A DNA stretch of 64,000 bases from Cuneatibacter caecimuris (GCF_004216775.1 NZ_SGXF01000003.1:62001-126000), one strand, 5' to 3'. Shown: positions 30,842-39,601, counted from the first letter of the stretch. Notes: generated by a model from the sequence alone, not told the origin. Program-made: numbers and translations.

Positions 30842-32068
30842 TCAAGGGTTTACCCATTTTACAAATCGCTTTTTTCCCAGCTTCAGTACGTCCCCTTCCG
30901 ATACCGGCGTATCCAATGCGTCCGGCCCCAGCTTTTCCCCGTTCATCTGCACTCCGCCCTGCTTCAGAAGCCGGTGGAATTCACTTTTGCTGGCAGCATA
31001 GCCTGCATCCACCAGCGCGCCGATCAGGCCGGCCAGAGAAACCTGGGAATCTGGCAGGACCAGTTCAGGGATCTGGTCAGGAATCTGTTTTTTACTAAAG
31101 GCGGTCTCATAGAAAGCTCTGGCCTGCCGGGTTTCTTCTGAAGAATGATACAGGCCGGTCACAATGCCTGCAAGCTCCAGCTTGACGTCTCGGGGATTTC
31201 TGCCTTCTTCCATCTCGCGGCCCAACTGTGCGATGCGGTCAGGGTGCTCATCCGTTGCCAGTTCAAAATAGCGGAGAATCAGCCGGTCAGGAACTTCCAT
31301 AACCTTTTTAAACATGACTTCTGCCGGTTCGTCCACCCCGATATAGTTGCCCAGGCTTTTGCTCATTTTTTCGACTCCGTCCAGCCCTTCCAGAATAGGC
31401 ATAAACATCGCGATCTGCTGTTCCTGCCCCATGGACTTTTGCAAAGTGCGCCCCATCAGGATGTTAAATGTCTGATCCGTGCCGCCCAGCTCCAGATCCG
31501 CCTTGAGAAAAACAGAATCATAAGCCTGCATCAGGGGATAGAAAAATTCATGGAGCCCGATGGGCACCTGGTTCTGATAGCGGTTTTGAAAATCGTCCCG
31601 TTCCAGCATTCTGGCAACCGTGACGGTAGCGCCCAGCCGCAGCACTGTCTCAAAATCCAGTTTGCCCAGCCATTCGCTGTTGAAACGCACCTGGGTTTTT
31701 TCTTGGTCCAGCACCTTGAAAATCTGATCGCAGTATGTCTGCGCGTTAGCGCGCACCTGCTCTTCCGAGAGGGCGGACCGGCCTTTCGCTTTGCCGGTGG
31801 GATCTCCGATCCGTCCGGTAAAGTCTCCGATTACGATGACTGCCCTGTGTCCAAGATCCTGCATCTGGCGGATTTTCCGCAGAACAACCGTATGCCCCAG
31901 GTGGATGTCAGGGGCGGTGGGGTCCAAACCCAGCTTTACAGTCAGGGGAACCTGAGTTTCCACAGACCTTTTCAGTTTCGCCAGCAGTTCTTCTTCGTTC
32001 ACAATCTTTTCAGCGCCTTTTGCGATCATTCGCAGCTGCTCCTCCGGAGCGGTAATAATCTGATTCAT
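30842..32068 (-). CDS. tyrS: Tyrosyl-tRNA synthetase
   Basis: 408 residues, TyrS class Ic. HIGH-type motif PDIHLGHTVVL (about residue 53), KMSKS at MSKSLGNY (about 240), and a C-terminal S4-like RNA-binding domain (EFHRLLKQGGVQMNGEKL). It charges tRNA-Tyr. The message starts with a T-box leader that senses uncharged tRNA-Tyr. The ATG has a GGAG site nine bases upstream. Confidence 0.97.
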   Translation of the reverse strand: MNQIITAPEEQLRMIAKGAEKIVNEEELLAKLKRSVETQVPLTVKLGLDPTAPDIHLGHTVVLRKIRQMQDLGHRAVIVIGDFTGRIGDPTGKAKGRSALSEEQVRANAQTYCDQIFKVLDQEKTQVRFNSEWLGKLDFETVLRLGATVTVARMLERDDFQNRYQNQVPIGLHEFFYPLMQAYDSVFLKADLELGGTDQTFNILMGRTLQKSMGQEQQIAMFMPILEGLDGVEKMSKSLGNYIGVDEPAEVMFKKVMEVPDRLILRYFELATDEHPDRIAQLGREMEEGRNPRDVKLELAGIVTGLYHSSEETRQARAFYETAFSKKQIPDQIPELVLPDSQVSLAGLIGALVDAGYAASKSEFHRLLKQGGVQMNGEKLGPDALDTPVSEGDVLKLGKKRFVKWVNP

Positions 32069-32137
32069 GATTGATATCTCCTTTCTGTCAATTCCGCAAA
32101 CGGACTTCTTTTACAAAGAAGCTCCTTTTAGGGAATA

Positions 32138-32454
32138 AAAAAATCCCGTCCTGATTGAAAGGACGGGATAAATTCCGCGGTACCACCTTTTTTCATAAAC
32201 AGCTCGCGCTGCCTACCTCGTCGAGTACGTCCGGTGAATATGCCGGCAATCACGGAGATACTCTAGCACGATAACGGGTGCAGGGCCCGCCGCAGCCTAC
32301 TGAGGAAAATCCTGTTTGGTGCGGAGCTCAAAGATGTATTCGCTATGCGTGCCTGTGCGCCTCTCATCGGCCGGCTGCTTTCTGTACAGACAAAACTGCA
32401 TCGCTACTGGTTCTTGTCACAGCTTTTAGGTTCCAGCAATGCTGGTATGAAATT
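32138..32454 (-). promoter_or_regulatory. T-box riboswitch (Tyr) upstream of tyrS
   Basis: On the minus strand the conserved T-box AAAGGTGGTACCGCGG lies at about 32194-32179; its TGGT can pair with the ACCA end of tRNA-Tyr. The terminator stem TCCCGTCC/GGACGGGA (32169-32143) and a T-run follow. A TAC tyrosine codon at 32338-32336, in GCGAATACATC, is the likely specifier in Stem I. Uncharged tRNA would stabilise the antiterminator and allow tyrS transcription. Confidence 0.9.
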
Positions 32455-32460
32455 GGCTGT

Positions 32461-32489
32461 ATCATAACAGAGCTTTTCCGGTCTGTCAA
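32461..32489 (-). promoter_or_regulatory. Promoter of tyrS T-box leader
   Basis: On the minus strand TTGACA (32489-32484), 17-base spacer, TATGAT (32466-32461). Confidence 0.75.
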
Positions 32490-32533
32490 CCCTTTTCCGC
32501 AAAATATTGAAAATAAAATTTGCAGCAAAGCTC

Positions 32534-32562
32534 TTTACAATTTCGGGGAGAAGGGGTATACT
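32534..32562 (+). promoter_or_regulatory. Promoter of nrdD
   Basis: TTTACA at 32534-32539, 17-base spacer, TATACT at 32557-32562. The start point is about 32569, just ahead of the first NrdR box. Confidence 0.6.
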
Positions 32563-32576
32563 GTGAAATACGATAA

Positions 32577-32618
32577 CAATATGTTGTTAAATAGTGCGGG
32601 GAGAACACTATATCTAGT
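32577..32618 (+). promoter_or_regulatory. Pair of NrdR boxes
   Basis: CAATATGTTGT (32577-32587) and CTATATCTAGT (32608-32618) both fit the NrdR core CWATATNTWGT and start 31 bases apart, the usual three-helical-turn spacing. They lie between promoter and start codon, fitting repression by ATP/dATP-loaded NrdR. Confidence 0.75.
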
Positions 32619-32631
32619 CAGGAGAAGGAAT

Positions 32632-34767
32632 ATGGTATATGTAATTAAGAAAGATGGAACAAAAGAAGAATTTAATGTGGAGAAAATTGTCCGTGCTGTG
32701 AATAAGTCGGCTTCCCGTATTCTGTATCATTTTACAGAAGAAGAAATTTCGTTTATCTGCAAGTTCGCCCAGGATAAGGCGATGTCTCTGGGACAGGAAG
32801 TGATCAGCATCCAGGATATGCACAATATTGTGGAGGGAGCGCTGGAAAAGGTGAACCCGTCGGTGGCCAAGAGCTACCGCGATTACCGGAATTACAAAAA
32901 GGACTTCATCCATATGATGGACGAGGTGTATACCAAGAGCCAGTCCATCCGCTATATCGGGGACAAGAGCAATGCCAACACGGACAGCGCTCTGGTTGCG
33001 ACCAAAAGAAGCCTGATTTTTAATGAGCTGAATAAAGAGCTGTACCGCAAATTTTTCATGAACCGGAACGAGCTCCAGGCCTGCAAGGACGGATATATCT
33101 ATATCCATGACCAGTCTGCCCGGCTGGATACCATGAACTGCTGTCTGTTTGACGTGGCTAATGTCCTGAAGGGCGGGTTTGAAATGGGCAATGTCTGGTA
33201 TAATGAGCCGAAAACCCTGGATACGGCCTTTGATGTGATGGGGGATATTATTCTGAGCACGGCAGCGCAGCAGTATGGCGGCTTTACAGTGCCGGAAGCA
33301 GATAAGATTCTGGAACCCTATGCGGAGAAGAGCTATGTAAAATATCAGGAGGAATTCAGAAAATTTGCCGACCCTTCCTGGGAGGGCGTGGAGGAGCGCG
33401 CGGAACAGTACGCCATGGCAAAGGTGCGCCGCGATTTCGACCAGGGGTGGCAGGGGATTGAATATAAGCTGAATACTGTGGGGTCTTCCAGGGGGGATTA
33501 TCCCTTTGTAACCGTGACCCTTGGCCTGGGAACAGGACGTTTTGCAAAGATGGCCTCCATATCCCTGCTGAATGTCCATAAGGAAGGGCAGGGCAGGCCG
33601 GGAAACAAGAAACCTGTACTGTTTCCGAAAATAGTATTTCTTTTTGACAAGAAAATTCACGGCCCGGGCGGAGCGTGTGAAGATGTGTTTGAAGCGGGAA
33701 TCGCATGTTCCGCCAGAACTATGTATCCTGACTGGCTGTCCATGAGCGGGAAGGGGTATATTTCCAGCATGTACCAGCGCTATGGAAAGGTGATCAGCCC
33801 CATGGGGTGCCGGGCTTTTTTGAGCCCCTGGTATGAGAGGGGCGGGATGTATCCTGCGGATGAGAACGATGTGCCGGTATTTACAGGGCGTTTTAATATT
33901 GGGGCTGTGAGCCTGCATCTGCCTATGATTCTGGCCAAATCCAGGGCGGAAAACCGGGATTTCTATGAGGTGTTGGATTATTATCTGGAGATGATCCGCA
34001 ACCTCCATATCAGGACCTACGATTATCTGGGAGAGATGCGCGCTTCCACCAATCCTCTGGGTTACTGTGAGGGCGGCTTCTATGGCGGCCATCTGAAGCC
34101 TACAGATAAAATCAAACCTATTCTCAGGCCGATGACCGCTTCTTTCGGCATCACAGCGCTCAATGAGCTGCAGGAACTGTACAATGGCAAATCCATCGCG
34201 GAGGACGGAGCGTTTGCCCTGGATGTGATGGAGTATATCAATAAAAAAGTGACGGATTATAAAGAAAAAGACGGGATTCTTTATGCGATCTACGGGACGC
34301 CCGCGGAATCTCTGTGCGGCCTTCAGGTAGAGCAGTTCCGGAAGAAATACGGGATTGTGGAAAATGTTTCTGACCGGCCATATGTGAGCAATAGTTTTCA
34401 CTGCCATGTGACTGAGGAACTGACTCCTATCCAGAAGCAGGATCTGGAGGGCAGATTCTGGGAGCTGTGCAACGGAGGCAAAATCCAGTATGTCCGCTAT
34501 CCCATTGATTACAATGTGGATGCCATCAAGAGTCTGATCTACAGAGCGATGGATCTGGGTTACTATGAAGGGGTGAATCTCTCTTTGGCATATTGCGACG
34601 ACTGCGGCCATCAGGAGCTGGAAATGGATGTTTGCCCTGTGTGCGGATCAAGAAACCTGACAAAAATTGACCGGATGAACGGATACCTGTCCTACAGCCG
34701 GGTCCATGGGGATACAAGGCTGAATGCCGCAAAGATGGCGGAAATTGCAGACAGGGTTTCCATGTAG
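32632..34767 (+). CDS. nrdD: Anaerobic (class III) ribonucleoside-triphosphate reductase
   Basis: About 711 residues. An N-terminal ATP-cone (YVIKKDGTKEEFNVEKIVRAV, here the allosteric domain) is followed by the catalytic glycyl-radical barrel. The C-terminus holds the zinc ribbon CDDCG...CPVCGS and the radical loop RMNGYLSYSRVHGD with the presumed radical glycine. It makes deoxynucleotides without oxygen. I start at ATG 32632 after AGGAGAAGG; the longer open frame to 32278 overlaps the tyrS leader. The activase gene nrdG is not adjacent. Two NrdR boxes precede it. Confidence 0.95.
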   Translation: MVYVIKKDGTKEEFNVEKIVRAVNKSASRILYHFTEEEISFICKFAQDKAMSLGQEVISIQDMHNIVEGALEKVNPSVAKSYRDYRNYKKDFIHMMDEVYTKSQSIRYIGDKSNANTDSALVATKRSLIFNELNKELYRKFFMNRNELQACKDGYIYIHDQSARLDTMNCCLFDVANVLKGGFEMGNVWYNEPKTLDTAFDVMGDIILSTAAQQYGGFTVPEADKILEPYAEKSYVKYQEEFRKFADPSWEGVEERAEQYAMAKVRRDFDQGWQGIEYKLNTVGSSRGDYPFVTVTLGLGTGRFAKMASISLLNVHKEGQGRPGNKKPVLFPKIVFLFDKKIHGPGGACEDVFEAGIACSARTMYPDWLSMSGKGYISSMYQRYGKVISPMGCRAFLSPWYERGGMYPADENDVPVFTGRFNIGAVSLHLPMILAKSRAENRDFYEVLDYYLEMIRNLHIRTYDYLGEMRASTNPLGYCEGGFYGGHLKPTDKIKPILRPMTASFGITALNELQELYNGKSIAEDGAFALDVMEYINKKVTDYKEKDGILYAIYGTPAESLCGLQVEQFRKKYGIVENVSDRPYVSNSFHCHVTEELTPIQKQDLEGRFWELCNGGKIQYVRYPIDYNVDAIKSLIYRAMDLGYYEGVNLSLAYCDDCGHQELEMDVCPVCGSRNLTKIDRMNGYLSYSRVHGDTRLNAAKMAEIADRVSM

Positions 34768-34825
34768 CCGCGGCTGAAGATCCGGCAGGCAAGAGGGCAA
34801 AATCCTTAAATATTTCTGAAATCAG

Positions 34826-34853
34826 TTGATTTTCTGTAAACGTACGATATAAT
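34826..34853 (+). promoter_or_regulatory. Promoter of the PF06541-type membrane protein gene
   Basis: TTGATT at 34826-34831, 16-base spacer, TATAAT at 34848-34853. The leader forms a CGCGGCGG/CCGCCGTTG stem (34863-34905). Confidence 0.5.
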
Positions 34854-34906
34854 AAGATAAACGCGGCGGTGCTGGGTCAATAGCTTGATTGCAGGCCGCC
34901 GTTGTG

Positions 34907-34972
34907 TATTTGCTCGCACTGCGGCGCAAGGAAATATGGCCGCGAAAGTCCGGCTCGCCGGACTTTTTCTGC
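34907..34972 (+). repeat. Partial dispersed repeat (3' module)
   Basis: GCTCGCACTGCGGCGCAAGG followed by AAATATGGCC matches the right part of the copies at 25893 and 49575. It continues into a palindromic AAGTCCGGCTCGCCGGACTT. It forms part of the leader of the next gene. Confidence 0.6.
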
Positions 34973-35012
34973 TGGGCAGGGTATGTTGTACAGACAGGAA
35001 TTGAGGTGGAAA

Positions 35013-35783
35013 ATGGCGGAACAGGTGAATCCCAGACCCGTCGGTCAGGATGTGGATACAGGGGCGGCGAACAGAATCAGCTGGTATATTCTGGCCTGGG
35101 TTTTTGTGATTGGCAGTGTGTTTGGCGTTGTTTTGGAAACAATCTGGTACTTTATAATTTATCATGGGTTTTATAACAGACAGGGGCTGCTGTACGGCCC
35201 TTTCAGCCCCATATATGGGGTGGGGGCGGTGCTGGTTACGCTCTGCCTGTATAAAGTCAGGGATTCCAATAAGCTGGTCACTTTTTTTGTCAGCGCAGTG
35301 CTGGGAGGCGCATTTGAATATTTCTGCTCTTATATGCAGGAAGTGGTGTTTGGTACATACTCCTGGAACTATGCCCATCAGAAATACAGTATCGGCGGCA
35401 GGACCAGCCTCTGGTTTGCCCTGGGCTGGGGAGTCCTGGGAACCGTATATATCCGATATGCATATCCCTGGATCTGCCGCACGCTGCGGCGGCTACCGCT
35501 GCGCGGAGGAAGGCTGGCGATCCAGATTCTAATCTGGATGATGGCTGCTGACGCAGTTTTGTCCATTATGGCTGTAAAACGTCAGAGCGAACGGCGGGAC
35601 GGAATAGAGCGGACGGACATATTTTCTGTATATTTGGATGAAAAATATCCGGATGACCTTCTGGAAAGCATTTTCACCAAGGTGAAGGTGGTGGAGGAAG
35701 AGAAACCGCCAAAGCCTGAGGAGATTGATCAATATATGCCTCCCAAACATCCTCCCGCGCCGGAACCGGGAAAGAAACATTAA
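35013..35783 (+). CDS. Multi-spanning membrane protein (putative ABC transporter permease, PF06541 type)
   Basis: About 256 residues with five or six membrane helices (YILAWVFVIGSVFGVVLETIW, LLYGPFSPIYGVGAVLVTLCL, LWFALGWGVLGTVYIRYAYP). The motif FGTYSWNYA after the third helix is typical of this poorly understood clostridial family, which is labelled a permease without experimental proof. A proline-rich charged tail (PPKPEEIDQYMPPKHPPAP) is cytoplasmic. I start at ATG 35013 after GAGG; the longer frame runs into a repeat element. Confidence 0.75.
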   Translation: MAEQVNPRPVGQDVDTGAANRISWYILAWVFVIGSVFGVVLETIWYFIIYHGFYNRQGLLYGPFSPIYGVGAVLVTLCLYKVRDSNKLVTFFVSAVLGGAFEYFCSYMQEVVFGTYSWNYAHQKYSIGGRTSLWFALGWGVLGTVYIRYAYPWICRTLRRLPLRGGRLAIQILIWMMAADAVLSIMAVKRQSERRDGIERTDIFSVYLDEKYPDDLLESIFTKVKVVEEEKPPKPEEIDQYMPPKHPPAPEPGKKH

Positions 35784-35830
35784 GCCGGAGCCGGTTCCTG
35801 TGAATTTTTTGTGAAAATAGTGATTGGGAT

Positions 35831-35859
35831 TTGATATTTGCTGCAAATTATGATAAGAT
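35831..35859 (+). promoter_or_regulatory. Promoter of lipoprotein isomerase gene
   Basis: TTGATA at 35831-35836, 17-base spacer, TAAGAT at 35854-35859. Confidence 0.5.
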
Positions 35860-35918
35860 GACAGGAGCCGCGGCAGAAGGAAGTACAGCGGCATTTATGA
35901 AGAAAAGAGAGGTTTATC

Positions 35919-37103
35919 ATGAGAAAAAAGATTTTAGCGCTGGCCCTTTGTCTGGCTCTGACGGCAGGCATGGCCGCCTGCGGCAAGGATAATCAGGAGG
36001 GACAGGGAGACAGCAGTGCAGCTTCCACGGAGAGCAATACCCAGGCGGAACAGGGGGAAAGCAGTGCGGCTCCCACAGAGAGCACGATTCCGGTACCCGC
36101 AGAAACCGCTCCGGAGAAAGTTGCGCTGGAAAACGACCAGCTGGCGCTGGCTGAGTATACCGGACTGAAAGTGCTCAGGGTGACGCCGGAGGATATTGAG
36201 GCAAATACGCTGACAAACAGAAAGAACAATTTCCTGGCCTCTCACAGTGAGGAAATTACAAACCGGCCCGCTGAAGAGGGGGATATGGTAGCGGTCGATT
36301 TTTCCGGCGCATTAGACGGCGTGAAGTTTGACGGCGGAACAGGCAGCACGGATGATCTGGTGCTGGGTTCCGGAAGTATGATCCCCGGATTTGAAGATGG
36401 AATTATTGGCATGGAGCTGGGAGAAACCAAGGATGTGACTGCAAAATTCCCCGACACTTATTCCAATAATCCTGACCTTGCAGGCAAAGAGGCTGTATTC
36501 ACGATCACCCTGAATAAGATCATTTTTACTCCATCTGAGCTGACGGATGAGCTGGTAAAGGAATATACGGATTATGATTCTCTGGAGGCCTGGGAGAACG
36601 CTGCGAGAGAAGATCTGGCGCATTCCCTGATGACTCAGGAGATGTGGGATGCCTATATTAAAACCTGCCAGGTGAAAGAATATCCCGAAGATAAGATTAA
36701 GGACTATACAGAGCGCATGACCAGCTTTTATGAGCAGCTGGCGCAGGCTAACGGCATGACCATGGATCAGCTTTTAAGCCAGGGCATGGGAATCACAAGG
36801 GAAGAGTTCGATGCGACAGTGGACATGTATGCCAAGAATGACACTGCCAAGCCGATGATAGCCCAGGCGATTGCGGATAAGGAAGGAATTGCGCTTTCTG
36901 ACGAGGAATATGAGAGCCGTATTTCCTACTTTATGGAGATTTCCGGCCACTATGACAAAGACGCATTTTTTGAGCAGTACTCAGAAGAATATCTGAGAAG
37001 TTATATGCTGCAGCAGAAGGTTCAGGATTTCATGCTGGAGAAAGCGGAACTGAATGAGCCGGAAGAAACAGAAGCCGAGACGACTACCCTGGCGGCAAAG
37101 TAA
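35919..37103 (+). CDS. Lipoprotein FKBP-type prolyl isomerase, trigger factor-like
   Basis: 394 residues. A lipoprotein signal (ALTAGMAAC, acylated Cys at 21), a Ser/Glu/Thr-rich linker, an FKBP domain (about residues 120-200: VAVDFSGALDG, LGSGSMIPGFEDGIIGM), then a helical part like the C-terminal chaperone domain of trigger factor (ELTDELVKEYTDY onward). The ribosome-binding N-domain of trigger factor is replaced by the lipid anchor, so it probably folds exported proteins at the outer face of the membrane. It stands alone with its own promoter and terminator. Confidence 0.9.
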   Translation: MRKKILALALCLALTAGMAACGKDNQEGQGDSSAASTESNTQAEQGESSAAPTESTIPVPAETAPEKVALENDQLALAEYTGLKVLRVTPEDIEANTLTNRKNNFLASHSEEITNRPAEEGDMVAVDFSGALDGVKFDGGTGSTDDLVLGSGSMIPGFEDGIIGMELGETKDVTAKFPDTYSNNPDLAGKEAVFTITLNKIIFTPSELTDELVKEYTDYDSLEAWENAAREDLAHSLMTQEMWDAYIKTCQVKEYPEDKIKDYTERMTSFYEQLAQANGMTMDQLLSQGMGITREEFDATVDMYAKNDTAKPMIAQAIADKEGIALSDEEYESRISYFMEISGHYDKDAFFEQYSEEYLRSYMLQQKVQDFMLEKAELNEPEETEAETTTLAAK

Positions 37104-37158
37104 GGCTGATAGAAAATAATATGGCGCATGCGCCGGAATGATAAAACGGTATGGCCTT

Positions 37159-37211
37159 GACAGGTCTTCTCTTTACTGGACGAACCAGTAAGGAGGGGAT
37201 CTGTCATTTTT
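37159..37211 (+). terminator. Terminator after isomerase gene
   Basis: Long imperfect stem from GACAG (37159) through TTACTGG, loop ACGAA, CCAGTAA, to CTGTC (37205), followed by ATTTTTATT. Confidence 0.8.
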
Positions 37212-37244
37212 ATTGTCCCATTTTTCGTTATAAGACCCATACTA

Positions 37245-37287
37245 TTGACAAAGGCTTAGTAACGTGTTAATATAACAATAGTTATAT
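37245..37287 (+). promoter_or_regulatory. Promoter and operator of the TetR-ABC operon
   Basis: TTGACA at 37245-37250, 17-base spacer, TAATAT at 37268-37273. The perfect palindrome ATATAAC-AATA-GTTATAT (37270-37287) overlaps the -10 and start point, a typical place for TetR autorepression. Confidence 0.7.
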
Positions 37288-37314
37288 AACTTTTGATATA
37301 TATGGAGGTGCGGT

Positions 37315-37884
37315 ATGCCGCCGAAGAAAAAAATAACAAAGGAAGATATTATTGAGGCTGCGCTGGAAATTGTCCGGGAAAATGGAATGGGAGCGCTGAA
37401 TGCCAGGGCATTGGCAAAAAAACTGTCCTGTTCCACCCAGCCGGTTTTCAGCAACTATAGCTCTATGGAAGATCTGCAGGAAGACGTGCTGCAGGCGGCA
37501 GACCGGCTGTATCAGAGGTATCTGGAAAAAGGGATGAAAGATCCTGCATACCCTCCGTATAAGGCCAGCGGTATGGCTTATATCCGGTTTGCAAAAGAGG
37601 AAAAAGAACTGTTCCGGCTGCTGTTTATGCGGGACCGCACCGGAGAAGAGGTCAGGGAAGACCGGGAGAGTATTGCCGGTCTGTTGGAACTGGTGGCATC
37701 GAACATGGGAATCAGCCAGGACGCGGCATACATGTTTCACCTGGAAATGTGGATCTATGTGCATGGCATAGCCGTAATGGTGGCCACGTCATACCTGGAC
37801 TGGGACTGGGAGATGATCAGTGAAATGATGACGGACGCTTACCAGGGCATGAGAGAGCGATATCAGAAGAAGGAGAAAAATTAA
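37315..37884 (+). CDS. TetR/AcrR family regulator
   Basis: 189 residues. N-terminal helix-turn-helix (ITKEDIIEAALEIVRENG, NARALAKKLSCSTQPVFSNYSS) and a helical ligand domain. The ABC ATPase gene begins directly after the stop, so the regulator probably controls the transporter and itself through the palindrome upstream. The inducer is likely the exported compound; nothing in the sequence identifies it. The start ATG lies six bases after GGAGGTG. Confidence 0.92.
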   Translation: MPPKKKITKEDIIEAALEIVRENGMGALNARALAKKLSCSTQPVFSNYSSMEDLQEDVLQAADRLYQRYLEKGMKDPAYPPYKASGMAYIRFAKEEKELFRLLFMRDRTGEEVREDRESIAGLLELVASNMGISQDAAYMFHLEMWIYVHGIAVMVATSYLDWDWEMISEMMTDAYQGMRERYQKKEKN

Positions 37885-38613
37885 ATGGATGCGATTGAAA
37901 CCTGCGATCTTACGAAAAAATACAAGGGCCTGACAGCAGTGGACGGGCTGAATCTGTCAGTCAGGGAGGGGGAAATCTTTTCCCTGTTAGGAGTGAATGG
38001 AGCGGGAAAAACCACGACGATCAAAATGTTGTCCTGTCTGACCCGGCCCACATCGGGAAACGCCTTTCTCTATGGCAAAAGTATTCTTTCAGACAGCCAG
38101 GCGGTAAAAAATATGATCGCTGTTTCCCCCCAGGAAACAGCTGTGGCCCCTAACCTGACAGTAAAAGAAAATCTGGAACTCATGGCCGGAGTCCACAGTT
38201 TTTCCAGAGAAAAGGCCGGACAAAAAACAAAAGAGCTGAGCGCCAGGTTTGATTTAGACCAGATTGCAGGTAAAAAGGCAAAAAAACTTTCCGGAGGGTG
38301 GCAGCGCAGGCTGAGCATTGCTATGGCGTTAATTTCCCAGCCCCAAATTCTGTATCTGGATGAGCCCACATTGGGGCTGGACGTCCTGGCAAGAAGCGAT
38401 TTGTGGGAGATGATCCGTTCTCTGAAAGGAGAAACCACAGTGATTCTGACCACCCATTATATGGAAGAGGCCGAATCCCTTTCAGACCGCGTCGGGGTGA
38501 TGAAAAACGGCAGGCTTTTATTTACAGGAACACCCGGCGAAATGAAAGCCCGTGCAGGTACGGATAAATTCGAAGAGGCATTTATCAGGCTCGTAAAGGA
38601 GGAGAAACAATGA
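37885..38613 (+). CDS. ABC transporter ATP-binding protein
   Basis: 242 residues. Walker A GVNGAGKTTT (about residue 37), signature LSGGWQRRL (about 137), Walker B ILYLDEPTLGLD and the H-loop TTHYMEEAE. It belongs to the drug/ABC-2 exporter class (DrrA-like). The signature has Trp where Gln or Met is common. It overlaps the permease gene by four bases and starts immediately after the TetR stop, giving a three-gene export operon. Confidence 0.95.
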   Translation: MDAIETCDLTKKYKGLTAVDGLNLSVREGEIFSLLGVNGAGKTTTIKMLSCLTRPTSGNAFLYGKSILSDSQAVKNMIAVSPQETAVAPNLTVKENLELMAGVHSFSREKAGQKTKELSARFDLDQIAGKKAKKLSGGWQRRLSIAMALISQPQILYLDEPTLGLDVLARSDLWEMIRSLKGETTVILTTHYMEEAESLSDRVGVMKNGRLLFTGTPGEMKARAGTDKFEEAFIRLVKEEKQ

Positions 38614-39341
38614 GACTGCTGACATTTTATCAACGAACCGAAAAAGAAATTCTCAGGGACCCTCTGAATGCGGCCTTCGGCATTGGCTTTCCTGTGGCAG
38701 TTCTCCTGCTGCTGACCGTCATACAGGCCAATATCCCTGTAAGTTTATTCGCGATTGAAAGGCTGTCACCGGGCATAGCAGTATTTGGTTTCTCCTTCAT
38801 GACTCTATTTTCAGCCACATTGGTTTCAAAAGACCGCTCCGGGGCGCTGCTTCAGCGTCTGTACGCTACGCCGTTGAAAGCAAAAGACTATATATTGGGA
38901 TATATATTGCCGATGCTTCCGATCGCGGCCGCTCAAAGTCTGGTCTGTTTTATGGCGGCTGTGTGCCTGGGGCTGGAAGTTTCGGCTAATATTGTCTGGG
39001 CAGTTTTGCTTGGGATGCCTTCCGCCTTTTTCTTTATTGCGCTGGGACTGCTCTGCGGCAGCATATTTAATGATAAACAGGTAGGCGGAATCTGCGGGGC
39101 GCTGCTCACCAATCTGGCTGCCTGGCTTTCCGGCACTTGGTTTGATCTGGAACTGGTGGGCGGGACGTTTCAGAAAATCGCGGACGCCCTTCCGTTTGTA
39201 CACGCCGTAGAGCTGGAACGGGCTGTAATAGCAGGGGATTTCAGCGGCATTTTACCTCACTTGTGGTGGGTGTTGGGGTATGCGGCGGTCACAGGCGCAG
39301 CGGCAATTTTTGTATTCACCCATAAAATGAAACATAACTGA
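38610..39341 (+). CDS. ABC-2 type permease
   Basis: 243 residues with six membrane helices, starting with AFGIGFPVAVLLLLTVIQAN and including the SGALLQRLYATPLKAKDYILGY coupling segment typical of DrrB-like exporters. It partners with the ATPase whose stop it overlaps. The substrate is unknown; multidrug or lipid export is likely. Confidence 0.92.
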   Translation: MRLLTFYQRTEKEILRDPLNAAFGIGFPVAVLLLLTVIQANIPVSLFAIERLSPGIAVFGFSFMTLFSATLVSKDRSGALLQRLYATPLKAKDYILGYILPMLPIAAAQSLVCFMAAVCLGLEVSANIVWAVLLGMPSAFFFIALGLLCGSIFNDKQVGGICGALLTNLAAWLSGTWFDLELVGGTFQKIADALPFVHAVELERAVIAGDFSGILPHLWWVLGYAAVTGAAAIFVFTHKMKHN

Positions 39342-39394
39342 AAGTCTAAAAGACATGCTGTATGCAAAAGAGAACTGTATCTATACGTATCATG

Positions 39395-39432
39395 CGTTCA
39401 AGCCTGCGTTTCTGCGGGTTTGGACGTTTTTG
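39395..39432 (+). terminator. Terminator of TetR-ABC operon
   Basis: Thirteen-base stem with three wobble pairs (CGTTCAAGCCTGC with GCGGGTTTGGACG), 6-base loop, then TTTTTGTTT. Confidence 0.8.
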
Positions 39433-39520
39433 TTTCAGCGGAAAGGAACGATGCTGCTATAGCATTGTATAAAATGTATAATTTGGGGGCACAAATATTG
39501 TGAAGGATTTTGAAACAAAA

Positions 39521-39586
39521 TGATTGACTTTGATTGAAAATGATTGTATTATAATCTTATAAAATAATATCAATCAAAAACAATCA
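39521..39586 (+). promoter_or_regulatory. Promoter and multi-site operator of the fructose operon
   Basis: TGATTG occurs at 39521, 39531 and 39541, and its reverse complement CAATCA at 39571 and 39581. All five starts fall on the same 10-base phase. The promoter TTGACT (39524-39529)-N17-TATTAT (39547-39552) lies inside this array. The likely binder is the DeoR-type regulator of the same cluster. Confidence 0.75.
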
Positions 39587-39601
39587 AAAGGAGGTGATTC
39601 C

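Noticed and set aside
32278-32631. N-terminal extension of nrdD by 118 residues
   Set aside because: The extension overlaps the tyrS T-box leader and its promoter; the ATG at 32632 has the ribosome site and begins the ATP-cone.
32614-34611. Open frame of 665 codons opposite nrdD
   Set aside because: Shadow of the codon bias of nrdD; no start signal and a protein composition unlike real genes.
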